In this document: positions 54,380 to 62,488 of the stretch, one piece after another
Position numbering within the stretch: position 1 is the stretch's first letter
Layout of the letters: the number at the start of each line of letters is the position of its first letter
Assembly (NCBI GenBank): GCA_964484205.1
Contig: CAZAEZ010000029.1
Location: 1 to 64,000, forward strand
Length of the DNA: 64,000 bases
Source: M3007 sp964484205
GTDB lineage: Bacteria; Bacteroidota; Bacteroidia; Chitinophagales; Saprospiraceae
Direction: 5' to 3'
Notes under the pieces: generated by a model
Told to the model about the DNA's origin: nothing
Seen by the model: the letters and a program-made list of their open reading frames with translations, nothing else
Databases searched by the model: none
Program-made: the position numbers and the translations under genes

Positions 54380-54796
54380 ATGCGAAGACGAGCCAAAAAA
54401 AATACGCACAACCCGCTAAGTTCCGAAGCCATTGCCCGGAAGGATGTCGCGGTGCCGTTTTTTCCGGCGGCATACCGCAAACCGGCCCAGGAATGCGCCG
54501 GCTGGGTGCAAGACAAGGAAAGCCTGACCAAACGCGCTGCAGAACACTACCTGGCTAATGCACTGGGAGCCACCGGCCATGCCACGAACCTGCGCGTCGC
54601 CAATAGTGGAAAGTGGTATATCTGGACAGTGGTCACCCCAACTGGAACATTTGAAATTGGCGTATCCGTGGTCAGGCTTCCGGATTACCTGATCGTGCGC
54701 GAATACCCGGGCGCCAGCAGCCCGCGCTGTGAATACGAGTTCGTATGTACCGCCGGCGGCGATATCCGGTTTATCACCCGCAAGTGTACGCCATAA
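54380..54796 (+). CDS. orphan small protein in the eCIS operon
   Basis: I do not recognise this 138-residue protein. The first 25 residues are basic and polar (MRRRAKKNTHNPLSSEAIAR). The rest is a compact alpha/beta protein with a beta-rich part (NSGKWYIWTVVTPTGTFEIG, about 72-91) and four cysteines. It starts 12 bp after the tape-measure gene and ends 56 bp before the ATPase gene. Its codon use resembles its neighbours. It could be a small cargo, a chaperone or an assembly factor; nothing in the sequence decides. Confidence 0.65.
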   Translation: MRRRAKKNTHNPLSSEAIARKDVAVPFFPAAYRKPAQECAGWVQDKESLTKRAAEHYLANALGATGHATNLRVANSGKWYIWTVVTPTGTFEIGVSVVRLPDYLIVREYPGASSPRCEYEFVCTAGGDIRFITRKCTP

Positions 54797-54852
54797 CCGT
54801 TTTTTTTAATATCAAACAGCGTATCCGGGATACGCAAGTCAAGACAAACAGC

Positions 54853-56169
54853 ATGTCCGAAAACATTCTCCTGTCCTTAAACTTCCTCGCCGAACTCATC
54901 CGGTTTCGGGTGTCCGAATACCTGGAACCGGGAAAAACGGAACTTCCGCCCTTGCCGAAACTGGAAGACGACGGCGCGCCCTTCACCCGGTTTATCCAGG
55001 AACGCCAGCTGACCCCCGATGCGTTCATTGCCTTGATCACGGCACTTGCACCGCACGTCAAACCGCAGTTGATCGACGAAGTGGTGCAGGAATTTTTTCC
55101 TCAGGGCAGCGATTTCCCCCCGATTGGCGGCGTGAAAGGAACGAATTACCGGGGCCTGTTGCCGACCGGCGAAACGGTGCTTTTCTTGCTGGCGCAACAT
55201 GATTTACACCGGCGTGCGGAAGCCCAGCAGATGTTTGGCGCCAACCATTTTTTTTCAAAAGAACGCATCCTCTACCTGGAGGAAATGAAACCCGGAGAAC
55301 CGGCTTCCAGCGGCCGGTTGGTGCTGGACCCCGAACATGTCGAATTGTTTACCCTCGGATATGCCCCTGCTCCGCGGCTCAGCACCAACTTTCCCGCCCA
55401 ACTGATCAGCACGGAAATGGATTGGGACGATCTGGTGCTCCCCCCGCAAACGCTCGTCCAGTTGGCAGAACTGGAAAACTGGCTCAACCACAACGACACC
55501 CTCATGGAAGACTCGGGTATCCGGCGGCGGGTGAAGCCGGGGTACCGCATTTTGTTTTACGGCCCACCCGGCAGCGGCAAAACACTCACGGCTTCCTTGT
55601 TGGGAAAATCCAGCAACCGCCTGGTGTTCAAGGTCGACCTGTCAATGGTTGTTTCCAAATACATCGGCGAAACGGAAAAAAACCTGGCGGCGCTGTTCGA
55701 CAAAGCCCAGCACAAAAACTGGATCCTGTTTTTCGACGAGGCCGACGCCCTGTTCAGCAAACGCACCGGGGTGCGCGATGCCCACGACAAATACGCCAAC
55801 CAGGAAGCGTCCTTTTTGCTGCAACGTATTGAGGATCATCCCGGGTTGATCATCCTTGCCTCCAATTTTAAAAGCAACATGGATGAGGCGTTCATCCGGC
55901 GTTTCCAGTCGGTTATTCATTTTCCCATGCCCAGGCCGGAAGAACGCCTGGTGCTCTGGCGCAAAAGCCTGCCGACGGCCGTACAATTCAGTCCGAAAAT
56001 CCAGTTGGAGCAGATTGCTGAAAAATACGAGTTGAGCGGTTCCAACATCACCAATATCGTGCATTACTGCTGCTTGCAGGCCCTGGCCAGCGAAACCCGG
56101 CAGATCAATCCGGACGATCTGCTTAAAGGCATTCAGCGCGAACTGATCAAGGAGAATAAAATGATCTGA
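54853..56169 (+). CDS. eCIS AAA+ ATPase (Pvc15-like)
   Basis: The product is 438 residues from the ATG at 54853. The AAA domain has Walker A GPPGSGKT (237-244), Walker B ILFFDEAD (291-298), a sensor-1 like IILASNFKSN and an arginine finger region FIRRFQSVIHFP. The N-terminal 200 residues are a separate helical domain. CIS ATPases of this type are essential for assembly or cargo loading in related systems. It precedes the large DUF4157 cargo gene by about 10 bp. Confidence 0.93.
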   Translation: MSENILLSLNFLAELIRFRVSEYLEPGKTELPPLPKLEDDGAPFTRFIQERQLTPDAFIALITALAPHVKPQLIDEVVQEFFPQGSDFPPIGGVKGTNYRGLLPTGETVLFLLAQHDLHRRAEAQQMFGANHFFSKERILYLEEMKPGEPASSGRLVLDPEHVELFTLGYAPAPRLSTNFPAQLISTEMDWDDLVLPPQTLVQLAELENWLNHNDTLMEDSGIRRRVKPGYRILFYGPPGSGKTLTASLLGKSSNRLVFKVDLSMVVSKYIGETEKNLAALFDKAQHKNWILFFDEADALFSKRTGVRDAHDKYANQEASFLLQRIEDHPGLIILASNFKSNMDEAFIRRFQSVIHFPMPRPEERLVLWRKSLPTAVQFSPKIQLEQIAEKYELSGSNITNIVHYCCLQALASETRQINPDDLLKGIQRELIKENKMI

Positions 56170-56179
56170 ACCATTGCCT

Positions 56180-59100
56180 ATGCAAAAGGCTGAAGCGACA
56201 AAAACAACTGCCGTTGTGCAACGGAAACCGGAACCGGTAAGGCCGTTCTTTGCTCCGGTGGTTGGGCATGGTGATTTTGTTGCTTCCAACACACCGACGA
56301 TCATTCAGCCCAAATTGAACGTTAATGCGCCGGACGACGCGCACGAACGGGAAGCGGATGCTATGGCGGATCGGGTATTGCGCATCCACACCGGACCGCC
56401 ACACCTGCCTACCCAAAATGCACCTGCCCAGGTACAGCGGAAGTGCACCGCCTGCGCACAGGAAATGGAGGAGGCGGAAATGCCTGTGCAGCGCAAAATA
56501 ACCGACAAAATTAACAGTGCGCATACGTTCCATATTCAACGCAAATGTGCCGCCTGTGAACAAGAAGAAACACTCCAGCGGCAGGAACTGGAAGCGGAAG
56601 AAGTCGTTCAGGCAAAAACATGGACACCCAATGCCATAGGCGGCTGCTTTACCGCTTCGCCACAATTCGCCAAACAACTCCAAACAAGAAAAGGCAATGG
56701 CAGACCGCTCGCCTTCGATACCCGGCAAAGCATGGACCAGGCCTTTGGCGCCGATTTTTCCAGCGTCCGCATACACACCGACAGCCAGGCCGCCGAGCTT
56801 AGTCAGGGTATTCAGGCCAAAGCATTCACCCACGGGCCGGATATCTTTTTTAACCGGGGCGCTTACAATCCGGGCTCCTCGGAAGGGCAGTGGTTGCTGG
56901 CACATGAGCTGACGCATGTGGTGCAGCAAGGGCATCAAACCAGTGATAGCATATCCAGAAAAATCAGTCCGCTCCCCGGGCTTTTTTCTGCTTTTAAACC
57001 AATCAATCCGGCAAAACCGCAAACTACCACAGCGATACCGTTGCCGGAAACCAACAACGCTCCAGCAGTACCGGAACAGGCAGCCGCTATCCCGGTACAA
57101 TCCATGCTTCCAGCACATTCCGGAGCCGACGATACGGATGGCGTTGATGAAACCCCTGCCACACCGGAATTTACCCCGCTGGAGCCAAAAGACGACCCGG
57201 AATTTAAGCGGGTTGAGAAAAAGGTGCGCCAAAACGCCTTTGTGGGAAAAAGCCCCGAAGAGGCTGTTGACATTAAAACGGAAAATCTCAGGGCTGCCGC
57301 GCAATTGCCCGTGGGCAGGCGGAAGCGGCAAGCGGCGCTTGAGCAGTTACACACCAGTGCCGGGGCTACCCTTCCGGCGGGTTTTAAAACACCCTTGGAG
57401 GAAGCTGAACAGTTTGTGGATGACTTGAAGGCCAAAATCAGGCACGAAGAAACTACAAACGCCACCAACCCCCTTGAGGGCGCTAAAAACGGGCAAGACC
57501 TGGTACCTCCTGGCAGCGGCGCAGCAGCAGCGGTGCAAATGGACCGGGAAAAATATGCCGGCCAAATAAAAGAAACCGTGCCTGCGGGTAATGCCTTGGG
57601 GGCAAGAATTTCCACCCTGCAAAACGCAGATTCAACCGTTTACCCGGAACACAGCAACCTTACTGTTGAAGCGCCCGGCGACCCCATGTTGATCCATTCC
57701 GCTCGAAAAGCGGCGCCGAAACATCGCACCGAAGAAGAAATTTCACTGGAAGCAGAAAGCCAATCCCTGGATCAGCCGTTTGAAGAGCACAATATTCCCG
57801 AAGCCTGGGTCCGGGATTCCGAAAACCCGGAGTACCAGGCGGCTTACGACGAAAAAACAGCGGCACAAAAAGAACTTGCCGAGGCCCCGGAAAAATACAA
57901 GGAAATCGAAATTCCCAAGATCGAGCAATCCGAACAGTCGTTCCAAAAAACGGTGAATACCGCCAAAGCTTCAATGGATGGTATGTATAAGCAGCGCAAA
58001 TCCGATCTATCCAAAATTGCCAAGGCCCAAACGGATGGCGCTCAACATGTTTTAAAAGGAAATGGCAATAAGATTGGCAAAGAGGAATATCTCCATGGAA
58101 TTGAAAGCATTTACACCAAAACCAGTAAAAAAGTAAATGAATGCTTGCAGGAATTGCCCAACCTGACCCAGCGTTTTGAAAAGATACTCGAAGACGCAAA
58201 CAGCTACTTCAAAAAACGGTCAAAAGAGATGTGGGGGTACTTGTACCCTGACTTTTACGTCCTGGACAGAGACTGGCCCAGCAGCAAAAACAAAACCAGG
58301 GAACGGTTACAGAAGCAATTTCTGGAAGAGGAACTCGGAAAAGCAGGCAACAACTATTTTGATCAAATTAAGGCCCGGGATCGGGCCAAGCGACGCAGCG
58401 CCGATCTGATTTTCAACAACCTGAAAAATCATTTTGATTTCCGGGTTTTTGAAGGTCGCGGTGAAGCCGAATACGACTCAGAGCGATCGTACCTGGGCAT
58501 TGATCATGCCCGGATACTTGCCTTTCAAATTATCCAGGTTTTAAACAAAGCCAGAACAGCGATTAAAGAAGGGCAAAAAGAACTGGCCGACCTGAAAAGC
58601 CGCCTGATTGCGGAAGGCCCCGAAATTGCAAATGCCGAAGCAGCCATGAACGCCCGGTTCCAGAGCCTGGCCGAGTCCGTCGAAGAGCAAAAAGGGGCGA
58701 TCATCGACGAAATGAAAAACGCCTACAAGCAAACTGCCGGAGGCCTGAAAGAAAGCTATGAGAAAATAGGCAGCGAGGTCAAATTGGGTATTCTGGGCCG
58801 GGCATTGAAGGCTGTCGTCAACGCGGTGAAAGCCGTAGCCGAGTTTGCCGGCCGGATCGTGCAGTTGCTCGGCCGCTTTGTTGGCTTGCTGGGCGATATT
58901 GTAACGCATCCGATCCGCTTTTTTGAAAACCTGGGCGCCGGTATCGGCCAGGGCATTTCCAGCTTCATCGGCGATATTGACAAATACCTGACCTCCGCTT
59001 TTTTTGACTGGATCAGAGGCACTACCGGCGGCCTGCCGATTCAGATACCGGACAAATTGAATGCATCAGGCATTTTCAGCCTGGTCAGCCAATTGCTTGG

Positions 59101-60859
59101 CCTCACGTGGGATACATTCTGGGAACGGGTTCAGGTAAAATTTGGCCCCCAGATAACCGCCACCCTGCGCAAAGGCGAGCGCATTGCCCACAAGGGCCTG
59201 GAGATTTTCAGTCTGGTCAAGGAAAAAGGCATTGGCGGGCTCTGGGAGCACATCAGCAGTTCCATCGGCTCCTTCCTCAGCGATACCCTGGCCAGCCTGA
59301 AAGAGATGGTGCTTTACCAAATCATTCAAAAAGCCCTGCGCAAGCTGGCCAAAATATTCATTCCTGCCGGCGGCTTTGTCGCCATCGTTGAATTGGTCAT
59401 TGCGGCACTGAAGTTTTTATTCGAAAACAGAAACCGGATACTGGACCTGATCGAAACCTTCATGAACACCCTGGAAGACGCGATCCACGGCAGGGTGCAG
59501 GCCATTGTTGAGAAAGTGATCAAGGGGCTGACCAACTTTATCACCCTGGCCATCGACTGGCTGGCCAAATTATTCGGGTTTGGCGACCTGAACGATAAAG
59601 CCCAGCGCTTCCTGGAGCGCATGCGCAAACCGGTAGTTCGGGGTATTGATTTTGCTTTGGGTAAAATTGCTCCGCTGGTAAACCGGTTGTTCCGCAAAAA
59701 ACAGGAACCGGATCAAACCACTCCGCCCGGGCAACAACTGGCCGATACCGAAGTCGGCGAAAACCTGGAATTTATTGCCGGCGGCAAAACCCACCATCTC
59801 TGGATAAACACGGAAGGCCCCGGAGTTGAAGTGATGGTGCGCAGTACACCCATGCCGGTGCTTAAAAAGTTGGAAGCATGGGAAGAAAAACTTGGAACAC
59901 TGAACCCGGAGGAGCAAGCCATCGCCAAACAACTTTTGGCTACAGCTCACCGGCAGTACCGGGATACCAAAAAGGAAGGTACTGAAGCAGAAGCAGAAAT
60001 GAGCGAAGCACTTGCATCTGCGGATAGTCGGGAAATTGTGGAGGCACAGCGGGCAGACGAAGAACTTGAAACGAGTGAACAAAATCTGATACAAACCCTG
60101 AAGCGCTTGTTTGAAACCTTCGGCGAAACACCGCATACTTTCCCGGACATTACTGTTTCGTTGCCATTCTCCATGGGCGCCCAATCCCACGAACTCCAGT
60201 TTGTCAGCAAAAGCAATAATGCGCAGATCACTATGGCTAGCGACCTGCGGATCAGCCTGCCCCTGTACTTGCAAAAAGCGTTGGATCAACTGGCGGAGAT
60301 GCCAACATTTGCCGGTAAAACGAAAATCCGGAAAAGACTGGAAAATGCGTTACGCGCTTCCGACGCCAATTCAATTATTGAGGATTGGAATATGAACAAA
60401 GTCGAAGACACAAGGGCCAGAAATCAACCTGACTACGTTAAGGAAAGGCTCACCCGAGTAGCTGAAGAACTTTCCGATTTGGTAGTCGGGGACCGGAAAA
60501 TTCCTGCGATCATAGGCTTGTTCGATCTGTTGAATAAAAACACCAAGATGCCAGGCCCCTATACCACGTTGTTTGCAGATCCAATCGGGAGCGTTGCGCC
60601 ATTCAAAGAATTTTCCAGTACCCAACGTATAGAAGTTATCGCTGCTAACCGGCGCAGACCCGGGCATGGCGGACAGATAATTTCCGACTGTACTCCCGGT
60701 GAAGTATTACACGACGCCGATCCAAACGATGCTTTGAAGGCAAATGTGGACCATATTTACCCCAGGGCCAAAGGTGGTAGCAATAGTTACTCCAACGCGC
60801 AGGTCATCTCCAGAGCAGATAACCTGAAGAAAAGCGATACCACAGAGGGCTGCCCGTAG
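56180..60859 (+). CDS. DUF4157 (eCIS core domain) giant cargo/effector with C-terminal HNH nuclease-like domain
   Basis: The product is 1559 residues from the ATG at 56180 (a TTG 6 bases earlier is possible). It begins with QRK-type spacers, including two Cys pairs (QRKCTAC, QRKCAAC near 88 and 121). The DUF4157 domain spans about 171-252, with FGADFSSVRIHTD and the zincin-like HELTHVVQQG (242-251). DUF4157 marks eCIS-associated cargo. A long middle (about 340-860) is charged and coiled-coil-like, followed by an amphipathic, glycine-rich part (about 860-1190) resembling tape-measure or pore-like segments. The last ~75 residues have VDHIYPRAKGGSNSYSNAQV and ADNLKKS, an HNH pattern with Asp-His, a His-proximal Gly pair and a later Asn. 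The nuclease activity is inferred from the motif. No immunity gene follows. Confidence 0.88.
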   Translation: MQKAEATKTTAVVQRKPEPVRPFFAPVVGHGDFVASNTPTIIQPKLNVNAPDDAHEREADAMADRVLRIHTGPPHLPTQNAPAQVQRKCTACAQEMEEAEMPVQRKITDKINSAHTFHIQRKCAACEQEETLQRQELEAEEVVQAKTWTPNAIGGCFTASPQFAKQLQTRKGNGRPLAFDTRQSMDQAFGADFSSVRIHTDSQAAELSQGIQAKAFTHGPDIFFNRGAYNPGSSEGQWLLAHELTHVVQQGHQTSDSISRKISPLPGLFSAFKPINPAKPQTTTAIPLPETNNAPAVPEQAAAIPVQSMLPAHSGADDTDGVDETPATPEFTPLEPKDDPEFKRVEKKVRQNAFVGKSPEEAVDIKTENLRAAAQLPVGRRKRQAALEQLHTSAGATLPAGFKTPLEEAEQFVDDLKAKIRHEETTNATNPLEGAKNGQDLVPPGSGAAAAVQMDREKYAGQIKETVPAGNALGARISTLQNADSTVYPEHSNLTVEAPGDPMLIHSARKAAPKHRTEEEISLEAESQSLDQPFEEHNIPEAWVRDSENPEYQAAYDEKTAAQKELAEAPEKYKEIEIPKIEQSEQSFQKTVNTAKASMDGMYKQRKSDLSKIAKAQTDGAQHVLKGNGNKIGKEEYLHGIESIYTKTSKKVNECLQELPNLTQRFEKILEDANSYFKKRSKEMWGYLYPDFYVLDRDWPSSKNKTRERLQKQFLEEELGKAGNNYFDQIKARDRAKRRSADLIFNNLKNHFDFRVFEGRGEAEYDSERSYLGIDHARILAFQIIQVLNKARTAIKEGQKELADLKSRLIAEGPEIANAEAAMNARFQSLAESVEEQKGAIIDEMKNAYKQTAGGLKESYEKIGSEVKLGILGRALKAVVNAVKAVAEFAGRIVQLLGRFVGLLGDIVTHPIRFFENLGAGIGQGISSFIGDIDKYLTSAFFDWIRGTTGGLPIQIPDKLNASGIFSLVSQLLGLTWDTFWERVQVKFGPQITATLRKGERIAHKGLEIFSLVKEKGIGGLWEHISSSIGSFLSDTLASLKEMVLYQIIQKALRKLAKIFIPAGGFVAIVELVIAALKFLFENRNRILDLIETFMNTLEDAIHGRVQAIVEKVIKGLTNFITLAIDWLAKLFGFGDLNDKAQRFLERMRKPVVRGIDFALGKIAPLVNRLFRKKQEPDQTTPPGQQLADTEVGENLEFIAGGKTHHLWINTEGPGVEVMVRSTPMPVLKKLEAWEEKLGTLNPEEQAIAKQLLATAHRQYRDTKKEGTEAEAEMSEALASADSREIVEAQRADEELETSEQNLIQTLKRLFETFGETPHTFPDITVSLPFSMGAQSHELQFVSKSNNAQITMASDLRISLPLYLQKALDQLAEMPTFAGKTKIRKRLENALRASDANSIIEDWNMNKVEDTRARNQPDYVKERLTRVAEELSDLVVGDRKIPAIIGLFDLLNKNTKMPGPYTTLFADPIGSVAPFKEFSSTQRIEVIAANRRRPGHGGQIISDCTPGEVLHDADPNDALKANVDHIYPRAKGGSNSYSNAQVISRADNLKKSDTTEGCP

Positions 60860-60916
60860 TGGTAATTGAAACAACAACCTTCCAATACCAAACCTCCAAC
60901 CGACACACCACAAACT

Positions 60917-60949
60917 AAAAAAAACCAGCCTCCCCAAACGAAAGGCTGG
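60917..60949 (-). terminator. 7-bp hairpin with T8 on minus strand
   Basis: CCAGCCT (60925-60931) pairs with AGGCTGG (60943-60949). On the minus strand it is followed by eight T. It would act as a second terminator for the beta-helix lipoprotein transcript. Confidence 0.45.
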
Positions 60950-61023
60950 CCAGTCTTCATCGAGCACCGGAATTCATTAGCCAACTACTACCGACAAAGA
61001 AAGCATAGCCACAATGCAGGCCG

Positions 61024-61061
61024 TTGCGCATATCGTGCAAACGCTTGCGCATATCGTGCAA
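61024..61061. repeat. direct repeat pair TTGCGCATATCGTGCAA
   Basis: Two exact 17-bp copies (61024-61040 and 61045-61061) are separated by 4 bp, so they repeat every 21 bp. A third exact copy and a degenerate fourth one, again 21 bp apart, lie at 62403-62434. Confidence 0.9.
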
Positions 61062-61088
61062 AAAATCCGGTTTCCCGGGATACGCCTG

Positions 61089-61122
61089 AAAAAAACAGCC
61101 GGCGTGCAACTTGCACGCCGGC
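61089..61122 (-). terminator. terminator of beta-helix lipoprotein gene
   Basis: GCCGGCGTGCAA (61098-61109) and TTGCACGCCGGC (61111-61122) are perfectly complementary. On the minus strand the stem is followed by TGTTTTTTTC, giving a good Rho-independent terminator. Confidence 0.7.
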
Positions 61123-61204
61123 CAAAAGGGAGGATTGGTTTTTATCGGGGTTCGGTTGGCTGAGGCTTATGCTTCACAGGCAATTTTGAAGTTCATATTT
61201 TTCG

Positions 61205-62311
61205 TTAAAAACACGGATCATTCGCCAACTGCCCGCCAATGATCGTACAATCCACCCCGCAGTTTTGCACCGACAGGTTGTTGTACTGGCCGGTGGAAAC
61301 AACGGTTATTTCCCGGCTGGTAGGCGTGAAAAAGCCAAAGCGATTGGAGTCGCCGGCGCACTCGATGTCATACAGGGCGTTGTTCGATGCCGCGTTTTGA
61401 AAGATTGTGCTTTCAAAAGCGTTGTCGATGGCCAGGTAGCCCCAGGTATTGTTATATGCATTGTTGTGGGCCACCAGCCAGTCGTTGGCCGATTCCGGCG
61501 CGTCCAACGGGTCGCCATTGGGATAAGCCAGGCTGTTCGGCGTACAAAGCAATACGCCAATAGCACTGTTGTGCACGGTATTACGCAGCACATTGCCCCG
61601 GTTATCTCCGCTGAAAATAGCTACAGGGGTATCGCTGACATCATTGTCTGTAATCAGGTTATGATTTCCATCCACATTGACAATAGACCAGCCCCGCCCC
61701 GGAGCACTTGGTCCAACCCCTGTAATTGTATTGCCGATAATCTTACAATGGTCGGCATTGCCTGTCACTATGGCCAGTTGAAATTTAAGCAGGGTGTTAT
61801 TCAGCACCTTGGCATTGTGCGCGTTATCCAGTAAAATGGCATTCACCGCGCCGTCCGGTCCAGGATCGATCATAATGCCCTGGATGGTCACATGGTTAGC
61901 ATCCTTGATATGCAAGGCAGGGTCGAGTTGCGTGGGTGTCGCAGTGCTCGGACCCGCAATACCGCTCCATTCAAACACCGCGCCGGACTCGCCCACGATT
62001 TTCACCGGAAAAGTAATTTCCACCGTCCCCGACTCATAGTGCACCCCGCTTTCCACGGTCACTTTGCCGTTCGGACCGGCAGCGGCGATGGCAGCGGCCA
62101 AACCACCGTTTGAGCCGGCGGGAAGTACCACATTGGCCCGGTCGTCGGCAGTTTGTTTGGCTTCCTGGAGCACCGCATCGGCTTCAGCGAGCGCCTGAGC
62201 GACGCGGGCCTCAATGGCCGCCAGTTTCGGATCGGCATTTGGGGTGGTTTCTTTCTGACAGGCATTGGCAAACAACAGCAAGCCAAAACCGAAAACGATC
62301 AGTTTTTTCAT
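61205..62311 (-). CDS. right-handed beta-helix lipoprotein
   Basis: The product is 368 residues from the ATG at 62311. The N-terminus MKKLIVFGFGLLLFANACQK ends in a lipobox-like cysteine (residue 18), so it is likely anchored to the outer or inner membrane. A helical linker follows (about 25-60). Then comes a repeated beta-helix pattern with short coils such as HVTIQGIMIDPG, HNAKVLNNTLLKF, HCKIIGNTITGVG and HNLITDNDVSDT. This is the fold of NosD/pectate-lyase-like proteins, which often bind or cut polysaccharides. No catalytic residues can be assigned. A T9SS domain is absent. Confidence 0.8.
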   Translation of the reverse strand: MKKLIVFGFGLLLFANACQKETTPNADPKLAAIEARVAQALAEADAVLQEAKQTADDRANVVLPAGSNGGLAAAIAAAGPNGKVTVESGVHYESGTVEITFPVKIVGESGAVFEWSGIAGPSTATPTQLDPALHIKDANHVTIQGIMIDPGPDGAVNAILLDNAHNAKVLNNTLLKFQLAIVTGNADHCKIIGNTITGVGPSAPGRGWSIVNVDGNHNLITDNDVSDTPVAIFSGDNRGNVLRNTVHNSAIGVLLCTPNSLAYPNGDPLDAPESANDWLVAHNNAYNNTWGYLAIDNAFESTIFQNAASNNALYDIECAGDSNRFGFFTPTSREITVVSTGQYNNLSVQNCGVDCTIIGGQLANDPCF

Positions 62312-62402
62312 GTTGTACTTGGTTTTAGTAAGTTTAGAAAAATAGTCGGATGACCTGTGTGACCAACCAAGGGCAATTTTCCTCAAAAAGTTGAAAGGAC
62401 CC

Positions 62403-62434
62403 TTGCGCATATCGTGCAAGTTGTTGCGTATATC
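62403..62434. promoter_or_regulatory. 17-bp direct repeat site upstream of beta-helix gene
   Basis: One exact copy of TTGCGCATATCGTGCAA (62403-62419) and a degenerate copy (TTGCGTATATC, 62424-62434) occur 21 bp apart, about 92-123 bp upstream of the lipoprotein start and just downstream of the sensor kinase gene. The spacing of 17 bp plus 4 bp is that of classical AraC-family tandem half sites. Confidence 0.5.
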
Positions 62435-62488
62435 AATCAGGCGTACCGGAATACGGGTAAAAATGGTTTTTTACACCAAAAAATCCGC

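Larger units (their letters stand above)
60860..61204. other. intergenic region with hairpins and direct repeats
   Basis: This 345-bp gap lies between convergent genes. It contains two minus-strand terminator-like hairpins and a pair of 17-bp direct repeats, annotated separately. A short frame starting at 60866 lacks protein-like composition. No gene is seen, and in particular none that looks like an immunity protein for the HNH domain. Confidence 0.75.

Noticed and set aside
37807..60859. Type VI secretion system or prophage
   Set aside because: The VgrG, PAAR and gp25 genes suggested these at first. There are no TssJLM membrane proteins, no ClpV-type ATPase, and no capsid, terminase, portal or integrase genes. 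DUF4255, CIS tape measure, the Pvc15-like ATPase and DUF4157 point to an eCIS.
60866..61189. Possible immunity gene after the HNH cargo
   Set aside because: The frame is made of repeats and hairpins, rich in Pro, Lys, Arg and Gln, and shows no folded-protein pattern.
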